Below are positions 11,482-22,998 of a stretch of DNA of 64,000 nucleotides, one piece after another (positions within the stretch are counted from its first letter, which is position 1; each line of letters begins with the position of its first letter). The notes under the pieces are model-generated. The model ran no database searches. It saw only the letters and a program-made list of their open reading frames with translations, and was not told the DNA's origin. Source of the stretch: Siderastrea radians (lineage: Eukaryota > Cnidaria > Anthozoa > Scleractinia > Rhizangiidae); contig OZ024890.1 in NCBI GenBank assembly GCA_964017195.1, forward strand, positions 48,264,093-48,328,092, written 5' to 3'. The translations under genes and the position numbers were made by a program.

Positions 11482-11636
11482 ATTACATTTATGGTTAAAA
11501 TTTATCACATTTGTGGTGAGTCGGATTATTACATTTATAGTTAATTAAAAATGTGTTACATTTATGGTTAGTCATTTATTATATTTATGGCTGATCTGTA
11601 TTACATTTATGGTTATAATGTTACATTTATGGGTGA
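11482..11636 (-). repeat. Right terminal inverted repeat
   Basis: Complement of 8361-8515, with TTACATTTATGG repeated and ending TTACATTTATGGGTGA. Confidence 0.75.
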
Positions 11637-11814
11637 TAATATTGCTAAAGATGTTATGGGGTTGTATCGGTAATTTGTTCGGTTGGAAATGGAGAAATAT
11701 CTATTACGGTTAGGTTTCGGTTTGTATGATGTGAGGTAATTGTGTTTATAAGAGTTTTATAAGTGTTTATAAGAGTTTTATTGCAGGACATAAGAAAAAT
11801 ATTGAAAATTTTAA

Positions 11815-12000
11815 ACGCGGATGGTCATATTTTGATAATATTTTCATGGTTCGCGGACAGCCACATTTTAAGATTAACTTTATGGTACGTAGATGGCCAT
11901 ATTATGGGATCGACTTTATGGATCCCAGATGGTGAAATTTTGAGATTAACTTTGTAGGTTGCCCATATCAATTTACGGTTCGTGGATGACCACATCACAA
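11815..12000 (+). repeat. Degenerate ~41-bp tandem repeat
   Basis: Four or five copies of a unit like GATGGTCATATTTTGA ... ACTTTATGGTTCG, starting near 11819, 11860, 11890 and 11928 with poor conservation. Unrelated to the transposon ending at 11636. Confidence 0.5.
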
Positions 12001-12030
12001 GGGGGCCGCCCTCGATAAACCGTAGGTTTT

Positions 12031-12447
12031 CAGGGGCACCCAACAGTTCGTTTCGGGGAATATCTGTTCGGAAGGCCTAAAATCGCCTGAGATATTCGGG
12101 TTTAATTGGAGTGAAAGCTAAAGATTTCTTTGGCGGAACATCACCTCGAACTTTCGTATCAAGAGGACTTATTAGTTCCTATTGTTTTCGGAGGGACAAA
12201 TATGTCGTTTGAAGTGCAAAATAAGGTCAGCTAGCATTTTCGGTGAGCCATGAGCAGCTCGAAAATTCGGCGGTTAGGATTCTGTTTCCTAAAACTTTCT
12301 GCGGCCTTAATTTTCAGCTAAAATCTCCGAACAGATCAACCTGTATTAGGTTACACAAATATGCCTTTAAAAAGCTACGAAACTATCTAAGAAAGCAGAA
12401 AATGATATTCAAAGTATTTTGCTAAAATGTCTCGTTGGGTGCCCCTG
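12031..12447. mobile_element. 417-bp MITE with CAGGGGCACCCAAC termini
   Basis: Left end CAGGGGCACCCAAC and right end GTTGGGTGCCCCTG are exact complements, flanked by GGTTTT on both sides (12025-12030 and 12448-12453). CAGGG-type ends recall hAT-related MITEs, but hAT duplicates 8 bp and only 6 match here. The internal 60-codon frame looks fortuitous. Confidence 0.75.
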
Positions 12448-12453
12448 GGTTTT

Positions 12454-12983
12454 CTTGTTTTGCTAGTTCAACTGAAACCTCGCACTGGTTTGTGCTTTTG
12501 CCTCCTTTCTCCTCTTGCCGAAAAATAGGCTTCCACCATCTACTCAGTGGACTTTGGTCAGTAAGCCTTAAAGTCTGCAAATTAATTTCTTCTTCGGGAA
12601 TCAGCTTTTACCCAGAAAGATTTCGAAGTTCAATCCTTCGTTTCTCTTGCACTCTTATTTCGTGTATCTCGTGATAGCATTACGGCCACGTCTGGTGACG
12701 TTTCATAAATGCCAATAACTGTGATATTATGCTCGATTGCTCAGTATGAAATGATTGCAAATAGTATAAACGTTATCCATAAATATGGTAAAGGTAATCT
12801 ATTCAACAGTTGGTGTCTAATACGGACGCCATTCTATTACACTACAGCCCACTTCTTAATCAAAATTGATCGTCAGAATTGTCGCACTGGTAAACTGAAA
12901 ATCCCAATTAGTAAACAAGTTGGGATTTTTGTGATGTTCCTACAACCAGCTTACAAAGACCTTTTTAATGAATCTTGAAAATA
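12454..12983. other. No feature recognised
   Basis: An 89-codon frame (12709-12978) reads through this AT-rich stretch without any recognisable domain; I treat it as chance. Confidence 0.4.
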
Positions 12984-14492
12984 AAGCTAGCAACGAAAAT
13001 AGTTTTCGTTAGCTCAGTGGTTGGAGAGTCCGATCTCAATCAAGACGCATGGGTTCGCCTTCTGTCAGGAAATCGAATTCTTCTTCTTTATAGTCCCATG
13101 ATCGCCCGACCTAATAAGTGTACATAATACTTACAACTTTTTAAGATTCATTAGCGCAGAAAACGTGTTGTCGGATATAGAAGTTATGCTGTTGTTGTGC
13201 AAAAACCTGAAAAAACAACAAGTGTTCAAATAAGCAGTTAAAGGCCAATCATAATATTAAATCACAGAATCGAAAAACGCAAAGAGCCTTCCCTAAGCTA
13301 AAAGGAATATAAGCGGGAAAATTGTTATGTTCGTGGATTTCTCTCTTGCCCACATACAGAAAGCTAGCAACGAAAATAGTTTCGTTAGCTCAGTGGTTGG
13401 AGAGTCCAACCTCAAATCAAGACGCATGGGTTCGTTTTCTGTCAGGAAGTCGAATTCGTCTTTTTTGTGGTCCCATAATTGCCCGAACTAATAAGTGTAC
13501 ATAATACTTACAAATTTTTAAGATTTGTTAGTGCAGAAAACGTGTTGTCTGATAAAGAAGTTATGTTGTTGTTGTGAAAAAACCTGAAAAAAAATAACGT
13601 GTTTAAATAAGCAGTTAAAGGCCAATCATAATATTAAATCACAGAATCGAAAAACGCAAAAAGCTTTCCCTAAGCTTAAAGGAACATAAACGGAAAAATT
13701 GTTATGTTCGTGGATTTCTCTCATGCCCACATACAGAAAGCTAGCAACGAAAATAGTTTTCGTTAGCTCAGTGGTTGGAGAGTCCGATCTCAAATCAAGA
13801 CGCATGGGTTCGCTTTCTGTCAGGAAGTAGAATTCGTCTTCTTTGTAGTCCCATAATTGCCCGAACTAATAAGTGTACATAATACTTACAAATGTTTAAG
13901 ATTTGTTAGTGCAGAAAACGTGTTGTCTGATAAAGAAGTTATGTTGTTGTTGTGCAAAATTCTGAAAAAAAAAGGGTTTGAATAAGTACTTAAAGGCCAA
14001 TCATAATATTAAATCACAGAATCGAAAAACGCAAAAAGCTTTCCCTAAGCTTAAAGGAATATAAGCGGGAAAATTGTTATGTTCGTGGATTTCTCTCTTG
14101 CCCACATACAGAGAGCTAGCAACGAAAATAGTTTTCGTTAGCTCAGTGGTTGGCGAGTCCAACCTCAAATCAAGACGCATGGGTTCGCTTTCTGTCAGGA
14201 AGTCGAATTCGTCTTCTTTGTAGTCCCATGATCGCCCGAACTAATAAGTGTACGTAATACTTACAAAGTTTTAAGATTTGTTAGTGCAGAAAACGTGTTG
14301 TCTGATAAAGAAGTTATGTTGTTGTTGTGCAAACCCCTGAAAAAAATACCAAGTGTTTAAATAAGCAGTTAAAGTCCTATCATAATATTAAATCACAGAA
14401 TGGAAAAACGCAAAAAGCTTTCCCTAAGCTTAAAGGAATATAAGTGGGAAAATTGAAATGTTCATAGATTTTTCTCATGCCCACATACAGAG
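12984..14492 (+). repeat. Tandem array of four ~376-bp units, each with a tRNA-like head
   Basis: Units start AAGCTAGCAACGAAAATAG at 12984, 13361, 13738 and about 14112 and end CCCACATACAGA. Each contains TTCGTTAGCTCAGTGGTTGG, a good Pol III A box and tRNA D-arm, followed ~30 bp later by ATGGGTTCG, a partial B box. No full cloverleaf can be drawn. The 60-codon frame in unit 2 (SLAQWLES...) is the translated tRNA-like part. Copies are highly similar, implying recent expansion. Confidence 0.8.
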
Positions 14493-15040
14493 CACTTCAG
14501 TAAAGGTGCAGTGTTCCCAACAGTTTTTTTCACCCTAACGTGTGAAACTGACTTAACGTGTCATTCCCAACAGGTTTTTGTCCCTAAGGACGTGAAAGCA
14601 TTTGGAAAACCCTTCAATTCCGCACGAGAAGAAGCTTCGATATTGTTCATAGTACCTGGGCCGTCAACATTTTTATTAAGGTAAAACATTTTTATGCAAC
14701 ATTATTAACCATAGAAAAAATAATGTATGTGTATACACTTGCCAAGGATTTTGTTGTATCACTGAGGTCGCCATTGGAATGAAGAAAACTTATCGATGAA
14801 AGATACGGCATCGGCACGAAGGATTTGGAATAGAATGCAGTACTCTTAAGGCAATGCAGAGGGCTTCTCGGCAAGGAATTGTGGAATGTTCTTAGATGCT
14901 CATTAATTTGCAAGCTAGCTAAAGGTTTTCTTTTAAGACAACTTAGCAAAACGGAAAGCAAAAAGCTTTTTCAGGGATATGAAATGAAATCAATATTGCT
15001 TGCTCTAAATGCTAGTTATTAAGGGAATAAACGGGAGGGA
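14493..15040. other. No gene recognised; short ~48-bp doublet at its left edge
   Basis: 14515-14600 holds two related copies of TCCCAACAG followed by a T-rich run and CCCTAA. An 89-codon minus-strand frame (14692-14961) has no recognisable domain. Confidence 0.4.
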
Positions 15041-15850
15041 AATTTGAAGTCCGATAAACGACCACATGAACGAAAACTAAGAACAAGAGAGGCAACAACC
15101 TTCACCCTGAGCTCTAAAATCATCGAGATTTAAATGTTTTGTAACAAAGCAAGAAACAAAACACCAAATATTTCGATGGTTGGGCAAGGCACTAAAGTAC
15201 TTGACCTACGACGATCTCATTGTTTCTCAAAACAAACAAGTCAAAGTTACAACTTTTTAACTTTGACAGATTGATGAATATGTAAAGGAGGTAGAATCTG
15301 ATTCTTATTTCCTTGCAAATACCCGCAGCTATTCAGTAACCTGCAACCTGGAAGGAATATCAGCTTGTAACTTTGTCAAACTTAGGTCGAGAGGAGAGCC
15401 ACATCGCAAAATATATGTGCCTGCCGTAAAATACCTATGTCAGACTTGGAATGATGTACGTCATAAATCACCTGAATATATACGAGAGTTAACCTAGTAA
15501 CACAACTTGAACAATGCTGATTTCAAAATTGGAAAAAAAAACTTTTAAAGGAGTCGCAGATTGATCGGCGGGCGAATACTAGTTGTGGGAGTTTAACTAT
15601 TTCGTTTTCTGCAAGACGTCTAAAAAAGACAAAGTTTGCAATTAGTATCTCTCTTTTGTTATTTTCATAATTTTATTGTTTATGGTAGAAGCGCGGCGTG
15701 AAGAAAAATCCGCCGAATCTAGAGGAAAGCCGCAACACAAAGCATATGCACCTGCCGTAAAATACATATTATCAGTCTGAGAATGATGCCGATAAAAAAA
15801 CACTTTGCGGCTAAATAAAGTTATGGAGAAATTACAACTAAACATCAATG
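15041..15850. repeat. Isolated copy of the interspersed repeat family that forms the 37-46 kb array
   Basis: AAACGACCACATGAACGAAAA, AACTTTGACAGATTGA, TAAAGGAGGTAGAATCTGAT and TAGTTGTGGGAGTTTAACTA recur in the same order in the 37-46 kb array. No coding capacity seen; the 68-codon frame at 15642-15848 overlaps this noncoding repeat. Confidence 0.6.
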
Positions 15851-16204
15851 AGACACAAATCGAAATTGTCCCGGATTGCTTGATTTCTTAGGACTACATG
15901 AAACTGTGTGGAAATAGATATTGAAACATTTAGCGTTGTGTTAACTTTCATCGTCATGTCGATCAATAAAATTTTGCAAACGGCAGGCTTATACAGAAGG
16001 CTCTCGTTTCCGAAATATCCATATCAAACTTATTGCCCACAAGCATGAACATTTGCTCTCATTAGCAGCCAGGCGTGCGCGGACGGTATTTGCCCGTACT
16101 AACGCTTGCTCATTAGAGTATCCATTGCACTGGGGAACAATTTACATATGTAAACATGGCACTAACGGCCTGTCATGCGGTTCTGAGAGAGAAGAGAAAG
16201 TCGA

Positions 16205-16650
16205 TATGTGGACGAGGTTTTTTCAAAGCTATCATGCCAGAGGAAGAGGAGAGCAAACGCCGACCGTAAACTCTATCCTGTCATTGTGACAAACATGAAC
16301 AAGATCGGAAGGCGAGTGAAAATTCACTTTGTGGCATGGGATAAAGTGAGCGGTACGACGAGTGGTGGTCATGGAATACCGATGCTGACAATATAATTCT
16401 TCTTTCCAGCGGATGGAACCTCCTTTCTATTCCTTCTTCCGCTTCTACTGACGACCGAAGGGAATTAGTTCACAGAGAGTTATATCGTGAAATTAAAAGG
16501 AAGTTGTATTCTGGCCGAAAACGATGATCCAGCAACTCGTATTGAAGTTCGAGTTGATCAGGATTTGTTAGATGATGGCTCGCATTGTCGGGGAAATCAA
16601 GTAAGGAACGAGGAAAGACTGTCTATCAAATTCATTCAAACCAGGATCTA
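16205..16650 (+). pseudogene. Decayed exon resembling a chromo/Tudor-knot-like protein
   Basis: Three successive reading frames give one plausible protein. 16208 onward reads KLYPVIVTNMNKIGRRVKIHFVAWDK; after a shift near 16345 the next frame reads RYDEWWSWNTDADN and then DDRRELVHRELYREIKRK; after a second shift near 16520 it reads DDPATRIEVRVDQDLLDD. The pattern of a basic strand, RVKIHFVAWDK and a following DEWW is what the barrel of MRG15-type chromo/Tudor-knot domains looks like; the ELYREIKRKLYSGRK tail is something I associate only loosely with cnidarian proteins. CAA|GTAAGG at 16600 could be a splice donor. Two frameshifts make it a pseudogene, or sequencing errors would be needed. The family call is from memory of motif shape, not a search. 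Confidence 0.45.
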
Positions 16651-16899
16651 AGCCATGTGCTAAGATAAAATATAATCCATTCATTCAACAAAAATAACTT
16701 ACTCGTTGATACTGTATGTAAACGAAGGTGCTAAATGGGCCGTAACTTGATCTGCCTTCTCTCTCCCACGGCATCTATGGTTGCACAGAAACATGAGTAG
16801 CAAAACCAGCAAGAGACCTACAACTTGGGGAGCTATTTCCCCCATCGAAATCGGCAGCAATCTAGAAGAATAATATATCTATTGCCAGCGGTCTCACCG

Positions 16900-17160
16900 T
16901 AGCGTATATAAGGAGAATATATTACGAATTCGCTTTTCTCGCACACCCGTGTCCTCTACACGTCTTGTTGTTCTGCTCCAAAGACTCACTGACATGCCGT
17001 GTGCCGCTCTTCGCGCTATGGCAGACGCACTACAACCAGCTGTTCAGAGGCCTAGAGCTGCCCAGGACGCCATTAATGCCGCTCAAGCAGTTGTCCTGCA
17101 AGTTGAGCCACCACCAGTGGCAGAACCTGCTCCACAACCGGACTAACTTCCAAATCCTCC
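16900..17160 (+). promoter_or_regulatory. Candidate TATA promoter with a short Ala/Pro-rich frame
   Basis: GCGTATATAAGGAG at about 16903-16915 is a good TATA box, followed ~30 bp later by TTCTCGCACACCCG and by ATGs at 16994 and 17018. The frame MADALQPAVQRPRAAQDAIN continues Ala/Pro-rich to a TAA at 17144; the frame stays open beyond it to CTTGAG|GTATTT, a possible donor at about 17176. It could be the 5' end of a retroelement gag or of an unknown host gene. No homology recognised. Confidence 0.3.
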
Positions 17161-17403
17161 GGCCGAGCAACTTGAGGTATTTCATTATTTCCTTGTCTTG
17201 TTGTATCTGTTCGTCTTCGTGTTTTCCCCTATGTTAGTACGCGCCCTTCTATTTAGCTCATACGCGTTTCTACTGGGTTTCGCAATTTTCTTTGCTAGCT
17301 TCTTATATTATGTCATTCACATTGTCTTGTTGTTTCGTCGTTTACTCGTTGAATTCATTTCAGAATGCCAGGTTTTTTGCGTGTTTTCCCAAATTATAGC
17401 TTT

Positions 17404-17408
17404 TAATT

Positions 17409-17445
<37 letters not shown>

Positions 17446-17446
17446 A
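17404..17446 (+). repeat. (TTTC)n microsatellite
   Basis: About ten TTTC repeats just before the interspersed repeat head; it produces the hydrophobic-looking 109-codon frame over 17198-17527. Confidence 0.85.
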
Positions 17447-17470
17447 GTTTATGGAACATTTCACTTTATA

Positions 17471-17768
17471 GCGGAGCCTGCGGGCAAAGCCCACCAGCAG
17501 AGCTCTATTGCTAAGCAAATTTGGTAACCTATCGATCCGACAAATTTTGGTTGTGACGTAATAGTCACGTGACCGTCCGTCGTACGTCCGTACGTCCATC
17601 CGCACAGACTCTGCGGGAGGCGGAGGGGAGTCCCAAGACAACCCGACGGGGGGGGGGGGGTAGAGAATGCCATCTTTTCTTGGCGGGAAATCGCGCGGTG
17701 CTTTTGGGCAACCGGCGTTTTTCTTGGCGGGAAATCGCATGACCATCGTCGCGTTTGAAAGGAGGTTT
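17471..17768 (+). repeat. Head of the GCGGAGCC interspersed repeat (left part of a split copy)
   Basis: Starts GCGGAGCCTGCGGGCAAAG, passes a CACGTGAC E-box-like site and repeated CGTACGTCC, a poly-G run at 17647, and two CTTGGCGGGAAATCGC copies. Related copies are at 44712-44950, 59413-59640 and, inverted, 47600-47774. The rest of this copy resumes at 28719 after the nested insertions. Confidence 0.75.
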
Positions 17769-19690
17769 CTTTAAAGGCTTAAGAGCCGTTGTCAGTAACT
17801 TTCGAGAATCCGGCGACAGAGCCAAAAATTCGAATTTCTTTTTATTTGCCCAAAAGAACCCTTTTGGTAAACTATTTCCAAAAATAATATTTAAAAGTTC
17901 CAGCGAGTTTTTATTTTGGCCAAAAAAACGGAAAGTTCGAAATTGGCCTAAACGGACCTTCGGACCCGATGTAAATTATGCAAACTAGTACATTTTCAAA
18001 CCACTCGTACAGAACAATGAAAACTTGCCTGGAATTTATCTTTTCACAGTTTGTTAGACATCTCTTGAACTTGATTCAAACTAAACTTTACATCGATCTA
18101 AACGTTCTTTCCTTGGTATCCACGCGCGTAAAGAGTACAGTATTTTCTATTCTGTTGATACACCATATCATCGGGGGTATACGAATATCTAGGTAGTAAA
18201 AGGGCTTTTTGGAATCGGAAATGCTTGGTGTTTATCATATAAAAATATTTAGTTTGGCCCGTGAAAAGCGATAGCGTGAGGTGAAAATATGTGGAGTTCA
18301 CTTTGACAGATTTCGCCATTTCTTTATTGAATTCCTATTTCAAGTCACATATGCTTTTCAGACAAAACGGTCAACGTTTCTGGTCTGTACCATACTGCTT
18401 TTATATTGAAAGTAAGCTAAAGCATTTCCTTATCTTAAATCTAGTTACAAAGCGATGTTTTGACTTTATTTTACGCGAGTTTCAAGTAATAGAACAATTA
18501 GACGATGAAAGATCCCTGTTAACAATGTCTTGTTTTAATAACCCGATGTTACCCTGTCGCGCGCATATTTCGTTTTCAGACTTTTCCAAACTAACTATTG
18601 TTACTTTAGGGCAAATATTAAATCTTTAAATTTTTAAGTACGTGAATTCGAGTAAAAAGAAACCTTGAATAAATATGTCATAAGTCACTTTACGATAAAG
18701 AATTTCGGTGGGCATAGATGCGATCAGAAATGAAAGGCGTCTGTGCGATGTTTTTGAAAATTTAATGCAATCAGGCCATTCACACTGACTCATTTCGCGA
18801 TCAGAACAGATGACTCTATAACCAGACTTAGAAAATCATTCCATTATTAAGATATACGTTGATTTACTTACATGCAATGTTTGAATCAGTTTCTGGTCCC
18901 TCACAAACTTCGTTCCTTCTTTGATTAAAAACAAAAAACGTTTCAGGTTATACTCGATGGATTAAAACAAGAAACACGATAGATCGTTTCATTATCTATT
19001 CATGATGTGAAGTCATAAAAAATCTATCCTGTGCGAATTTTGGGGATGCTTTTTATGCGCCAGCAATTCAGAAGGTCCGGTGTTAAAATAAAGCCTTGTC
19101 AGTCAAACTGATCGCGCATGAACGAACTAATCGGAAAATCAGCAAAACACAGCAATTTCGAAACTTCAATATCTTTGAAACGAAACTTTTGTTCGGAGAG
19201 CTAGTATGTAAATTCACAATGGCAACTTGCAGTTTTCGTCCTCATTTCGCCTCACTTCCCTGTGCGAAGCAAGCTCAAAAGATCCACAAGATTTGCAATG
19301 TGTTACGCTTAGAGATTGCAATAAGGACGTTCACCCACACCTGAAGTCATTAGAAATTGGTCCGGATGAAGCGAACGTGAAGGTGCTTCACTGACATATG
19401 ACTACATTTTTGTAAGGAGACTATGGGGTTGTTAGTTTTGGAAAAGACGTAGAGCGAAAGTATACGTTAGTTAAAAGGTTTCTACATAAAGAGGAACGGC
19501 TTGTAGGAAAGCTCTAGAAACGGGAGGAGGGGGTAGGGAGGGGAAGGAGATCCTGGCGCGCGAGCGTGGAGGAAGCTAAAACGCGACAAGATGGCGGGAA
19601 GGATTCTCCCGCCTCTCCCCAGGTCTCTGTATCAAACGATAAACAAAACAAGCCAATGCCCTCAAATAAACCGGCGTCTCCCAACGATAC

Positions 19691-19827
19691 ATAGCTTGCG
19701 TAGCAGTCGTTTCCGTTTCCGTTTCCTTTTAGCCAAGCGAAAGAAGTGTGAGGCAAGTGGGACATGCGCTAGGGCATGGGGCAAAAAAGAGAAAAATTAG
19801 AAGCGGGGGGAGGGGGTGAGGGGCTAG
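19691..19827. mobile_element. 137-bp small insertion in the palindrome's left arm
   Basis: ATAGCTTGCGTAGCAGTCG to AGGGGGTGAGGGGCTAG is absent from the right arm and is flanked by ACGATAC on both sides (19684-19690, 19828-19834), so the second arm is an empty site. Type unknown; no coding capacity. Confidence 0.65.
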
Positions 19828-21634
19828 ACGATACGTCATGGATCGCCGTAGGAAAACGGCCGAGTTCCGACGCGAAGAAATTGGTAACGGTGATCTGGCA
19901 AATTGGCAAAATTCGCAACGGCGATCCATGATGTATCGTCGGGAAACGTCGGTTTAGTTGAGGGCGTTAGTTTGTTTATCGTTTGATACAGAGACCTGGA
20001 GAGAGGCAGAAACTGCTTCCTGCCATTTGTCGCGTTTGCACTCGCTTCCTCCACGCTCGCGTGCCAGGATCTCCCTCCCCTCCCCACCCCCTCCTCCCGT
20101 TTCTAAAACTTTCCTAGTAGCCTCTCCACTTTATGTGCAAAACTTTTAACTAACGTACACATTCGCTCTACGTCTTTTCCAAAACTAACAGCCTCATAGT
20201 CTCCTTACAAAAATGTAGTCATATTTTAGTGAAGCACCTTCACGTTTGTTTCATCCGGACCAATTTGTAATGACTTCAGGTGTGTGTGAACGTCCTTATC
20301 GCAATCTCTAAGTGTAACACATTGCAAATCTTGTGGATCTTTTGAGCTTGCTCCGCACAGGGAAGTGAGGTGAAATAAGAACGAAAAACTGCAAGTTGCC
20401 ATTGTGAATTTACATACTAGCTTTCCGAACAAAATTTTAGTTTCAAAGGTACTGAAGTTTCGAAACTGCTGTGTTTTACTGCTTTTCCGATTAGTTCGTT
20501 CAGTTTGACTGACAAGGCTTTATTTTAACACCGGACCTTCTAAATTGTTGGCCCCATAAACTGAAGCATTCCCAAAATTCGCACAAGATAGATTTTTTTA
20601 TGACTTCGCATCATGAATAGATAATGAAACTATCGTGTTTCTTGTTTTAATTCATCAAATATAACCTGAAGGGGTTTTTTTTAATTAAAGAAGGAACGAA
20701 CGAACGAAAGAAAGGCTGTCATAAATAACGCAAATATTGACAATCATTTCCTGGTCATTTCTCTCCCGCGCTACTGAATCACATTTCAATGGTCACGCAA
20801 CATGCAACTCACTTTTGGCCGGCATTGATCATTTTTGTCCGACGTGCCCATTGTACGAAATTTCAGCTAAGGATTGCTTTGTGAGGGACCAGAAACTGAC
20901 TCAAACATTGCAAGTGAGTAAATCACCGTTACGGTATATCTTAACAATGGAATGATTTTCTTAGTCTGGTTATAGAGTTATTTGTTCTTATCGTGCAATG
21001 AGTCTGTGTGAATGGCCTTTTCAAAAATTCTTAACAAACAAATATCAAAGCTAATATTAAGCTTCATTGGCAAGTGTTTTTTAGCAGTTGGACTGCAAAA
21101 ACATGCTATTTACGCACCAGTGGTAACGTCTTGTAAAGCAACACAAAAACATCGCGGATACGCCTTTCATTTGCATAAGGAGATTTCTGATCGCATCTAT
21201 GCCCGCCGAATTCCTTTATCGTAAAGTGACTTATGGCATATTTATTCAAGGTTTCTTTTTACTCGAATTCACGCAATTAAGAATTTAAAATTTTAATATT
21301 TGCCCAGTAACGATAGTTAGTTTGGAAAAGTCACACTGTCGACAGGGATCTTTCATCGTCTAATTGTTCTATTATTTGAAACTGGCGTAAAATAAAGTCA
21401 AAACATCGCTTTGTAACTAGATTTAAGATAAGGAAATGCTTTAGCTTACTTTCAGTATAAAAGCAGTATGGTACAGACCAGAAACGTCGACCGTTGTGTC
21501 TGAAAAGCATATGTCTGATATGTGACTTGAAATAGGAGTACAGTAAAGAAATGGCGAAATCTGTCAAAGTGCACTCCACATATTTTCACCTCGCGCTCTC
21601 GCTTTTCACTGGCCAATCTAAATATGTTTTTATA

Positions 21635-22353
21635 TCGCGACATGTGATCTACTCCTAAGCGTGCGCTCTGTAGAAGTTTACCCCCAAGTAACTGAGTACG
21701 CGACGTATAAAAACCAGACAACCGTGTTGGAGCAATTTGGCCACGGAAGTGGCAGGTTTAATTGAATCAAGGCTAAAATACCAACACAGCGATAACTGTA
21801 AACCGAAACTTATTTTTAGGAAAAGTGGGGCAACAAACAACGCCCCTATAAGAACTAAACAGAAATATAGCAACAAAGTCACGTAATGGCTGGCGAAAGG
21901 GGAGGAGGCGGGAAAGACTTGTTCTAGATACGGACGCTTTGATGGCAAGGGAAAGAAGGACTAAACTAACGAGGAATCTTGCCTTATAACCAAGAGGGAA
22001 ACGCCCTTGAACCCCATTCGCCAAGCTTTACGCAACCTTTGTACCATGCACGTGCTAGCAACAATGAACCTTATGATTTATCACGCGGGCATCATGTCGC
22101 GACATAAATAACATTATGTGTTACCATAATGTTCGCTTTTATATCGCGACATGTGATCTACTCCTAAGCGTGCGCTCTGTAGAAGTTTACCCCCAAGTAA
22201 CTGAGTACGCGACGTATAAAAACCAGACAACCGTGTTGGAGCAATTTGGCCACGGAAGTGGCAGGTTTAATTGAATCAAGGCTAAAATACCAACACAGCG
22301 ATAACTGTAAACCGAAACTTATTTTTAGCAAAAGTGGGGCAACAAACAACGCC
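21635..22353 (-). repeat. Split direct repeats B2-A2-B1 at the 3' end of the Ngaro element
   Basis: 21635-21844 and 22144-22353 are 210-bp direct copies beginning TCGCGACATGTGATCTACTC. Between them, 21912-22138 is the internal copy of the 227-bp terminal repeat at 28023-28249. Short frames here are not genes. Confidence 0.9.
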
Positions 22354-22998
22354 ACAAGCCACTCCCTGTGGCTGAGCCCCACAGAAAAATAAACGGTAGA
22401 GAGCGCACGATTAAGACAGTGTGTGACAGCCGCAGCTCCTGTCTGAACGGCTGCACGGCCACAACATCACAAGAAACAAAGGATTTCCCTTGTTATAGCA
22501 GGCGTAAATGAAAATGCCCTCTGCGTGGCAGCCCAGCTGTCTGGCCCACCGCACGGCCTTGCACGACAAAATGCTAGAAGAAGTGCGAAACTACTCCCGA
22601 TAGACCACCAATAATATGTAGGTGAAAGCGACACGACAGCCCCTGACTGCACCGTGTCACAATCACAATTGCAATAACTTTTGAATAAGTACTTGTGATA
22701 AAGGCAACAAGAACAGTAGCAGAGCAGCCACTGACTGGCCTATGCCACTGACTCGAGTTCAATTACTTCTTAGATAAGACAATAAAGTAGCAGCGACGGC
22801 AACACGGCAGCCCCTGACTGGACCATGCCACAATTACGCTTAATACTAAAGAATAAACCCATAAGGGCAGAAGCTACGGTGACGTTAGCAGAGCAGCCCC
22901 TGTCTGAACTATGCCTAGGTCACCGTACCTACGACTGCATGGGAATATAGACATAGATATAATTATATATTAGCGAAGAGTTCGTAATTAACCGCAGC
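22354..22998 (-). repeat. 3' noncoding region of the Ngaro element with a repeated CAGCCCCTGACTG motif
   Basis: On the plus strand, CAGCCCCTGACTG-like motifs followed by ACC.TGCCA recur near 22525, 22637, 22725, 22808 and 22893, spaced about 85-110 bp, with a weaker one at 22430. No coding frame fits. The region lies between the recombinase stop and the repeats; its role is unknown. Confidence 0.55.

Larger units (their letters stand above)
8361..11636. mobile_element. 3.3-kb non-autonomous inverted-repeat transposon with opposed 9-mer arrays
   Basis: Terminal inverted repeats of about 155 bp (8361-8515 and 11482-11636) start TCACCCATAAATGTAAT and each hold several spaced copies of CCATAAATGTAATA. 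TA sits on both outer edges (8359-8360, 11637-11638), consistent with a TA target duplication, though a 2-bp duplication is weak evidence. Inside are opposed arrays of ACGGACCGT/ACGGTCCGT (9137-9619 and 10583-11112) and a central ~210-bp tandem repeat. No transposase is present, so it would depend on another element. Superfamily unknown. Confidence 0.7.

Noticed and set aside
17198..17527. Membrane protein frame of 109 codons
   Set aside because: Hydrophobicity comes from T-rich DNA and a (TTTC)n microsatellite, and it runs into the interspersed repeat.
18291..21579. Frames 18291-18629 (+) and 21331-21579 (-) sharing a protein sequence
   Set aside because: Mirror copies in the arms of the 4.3-kb palindrome; no known domain and no evidence of coding constraint, although a short arm-encoded peptide cannot be fully excluded.
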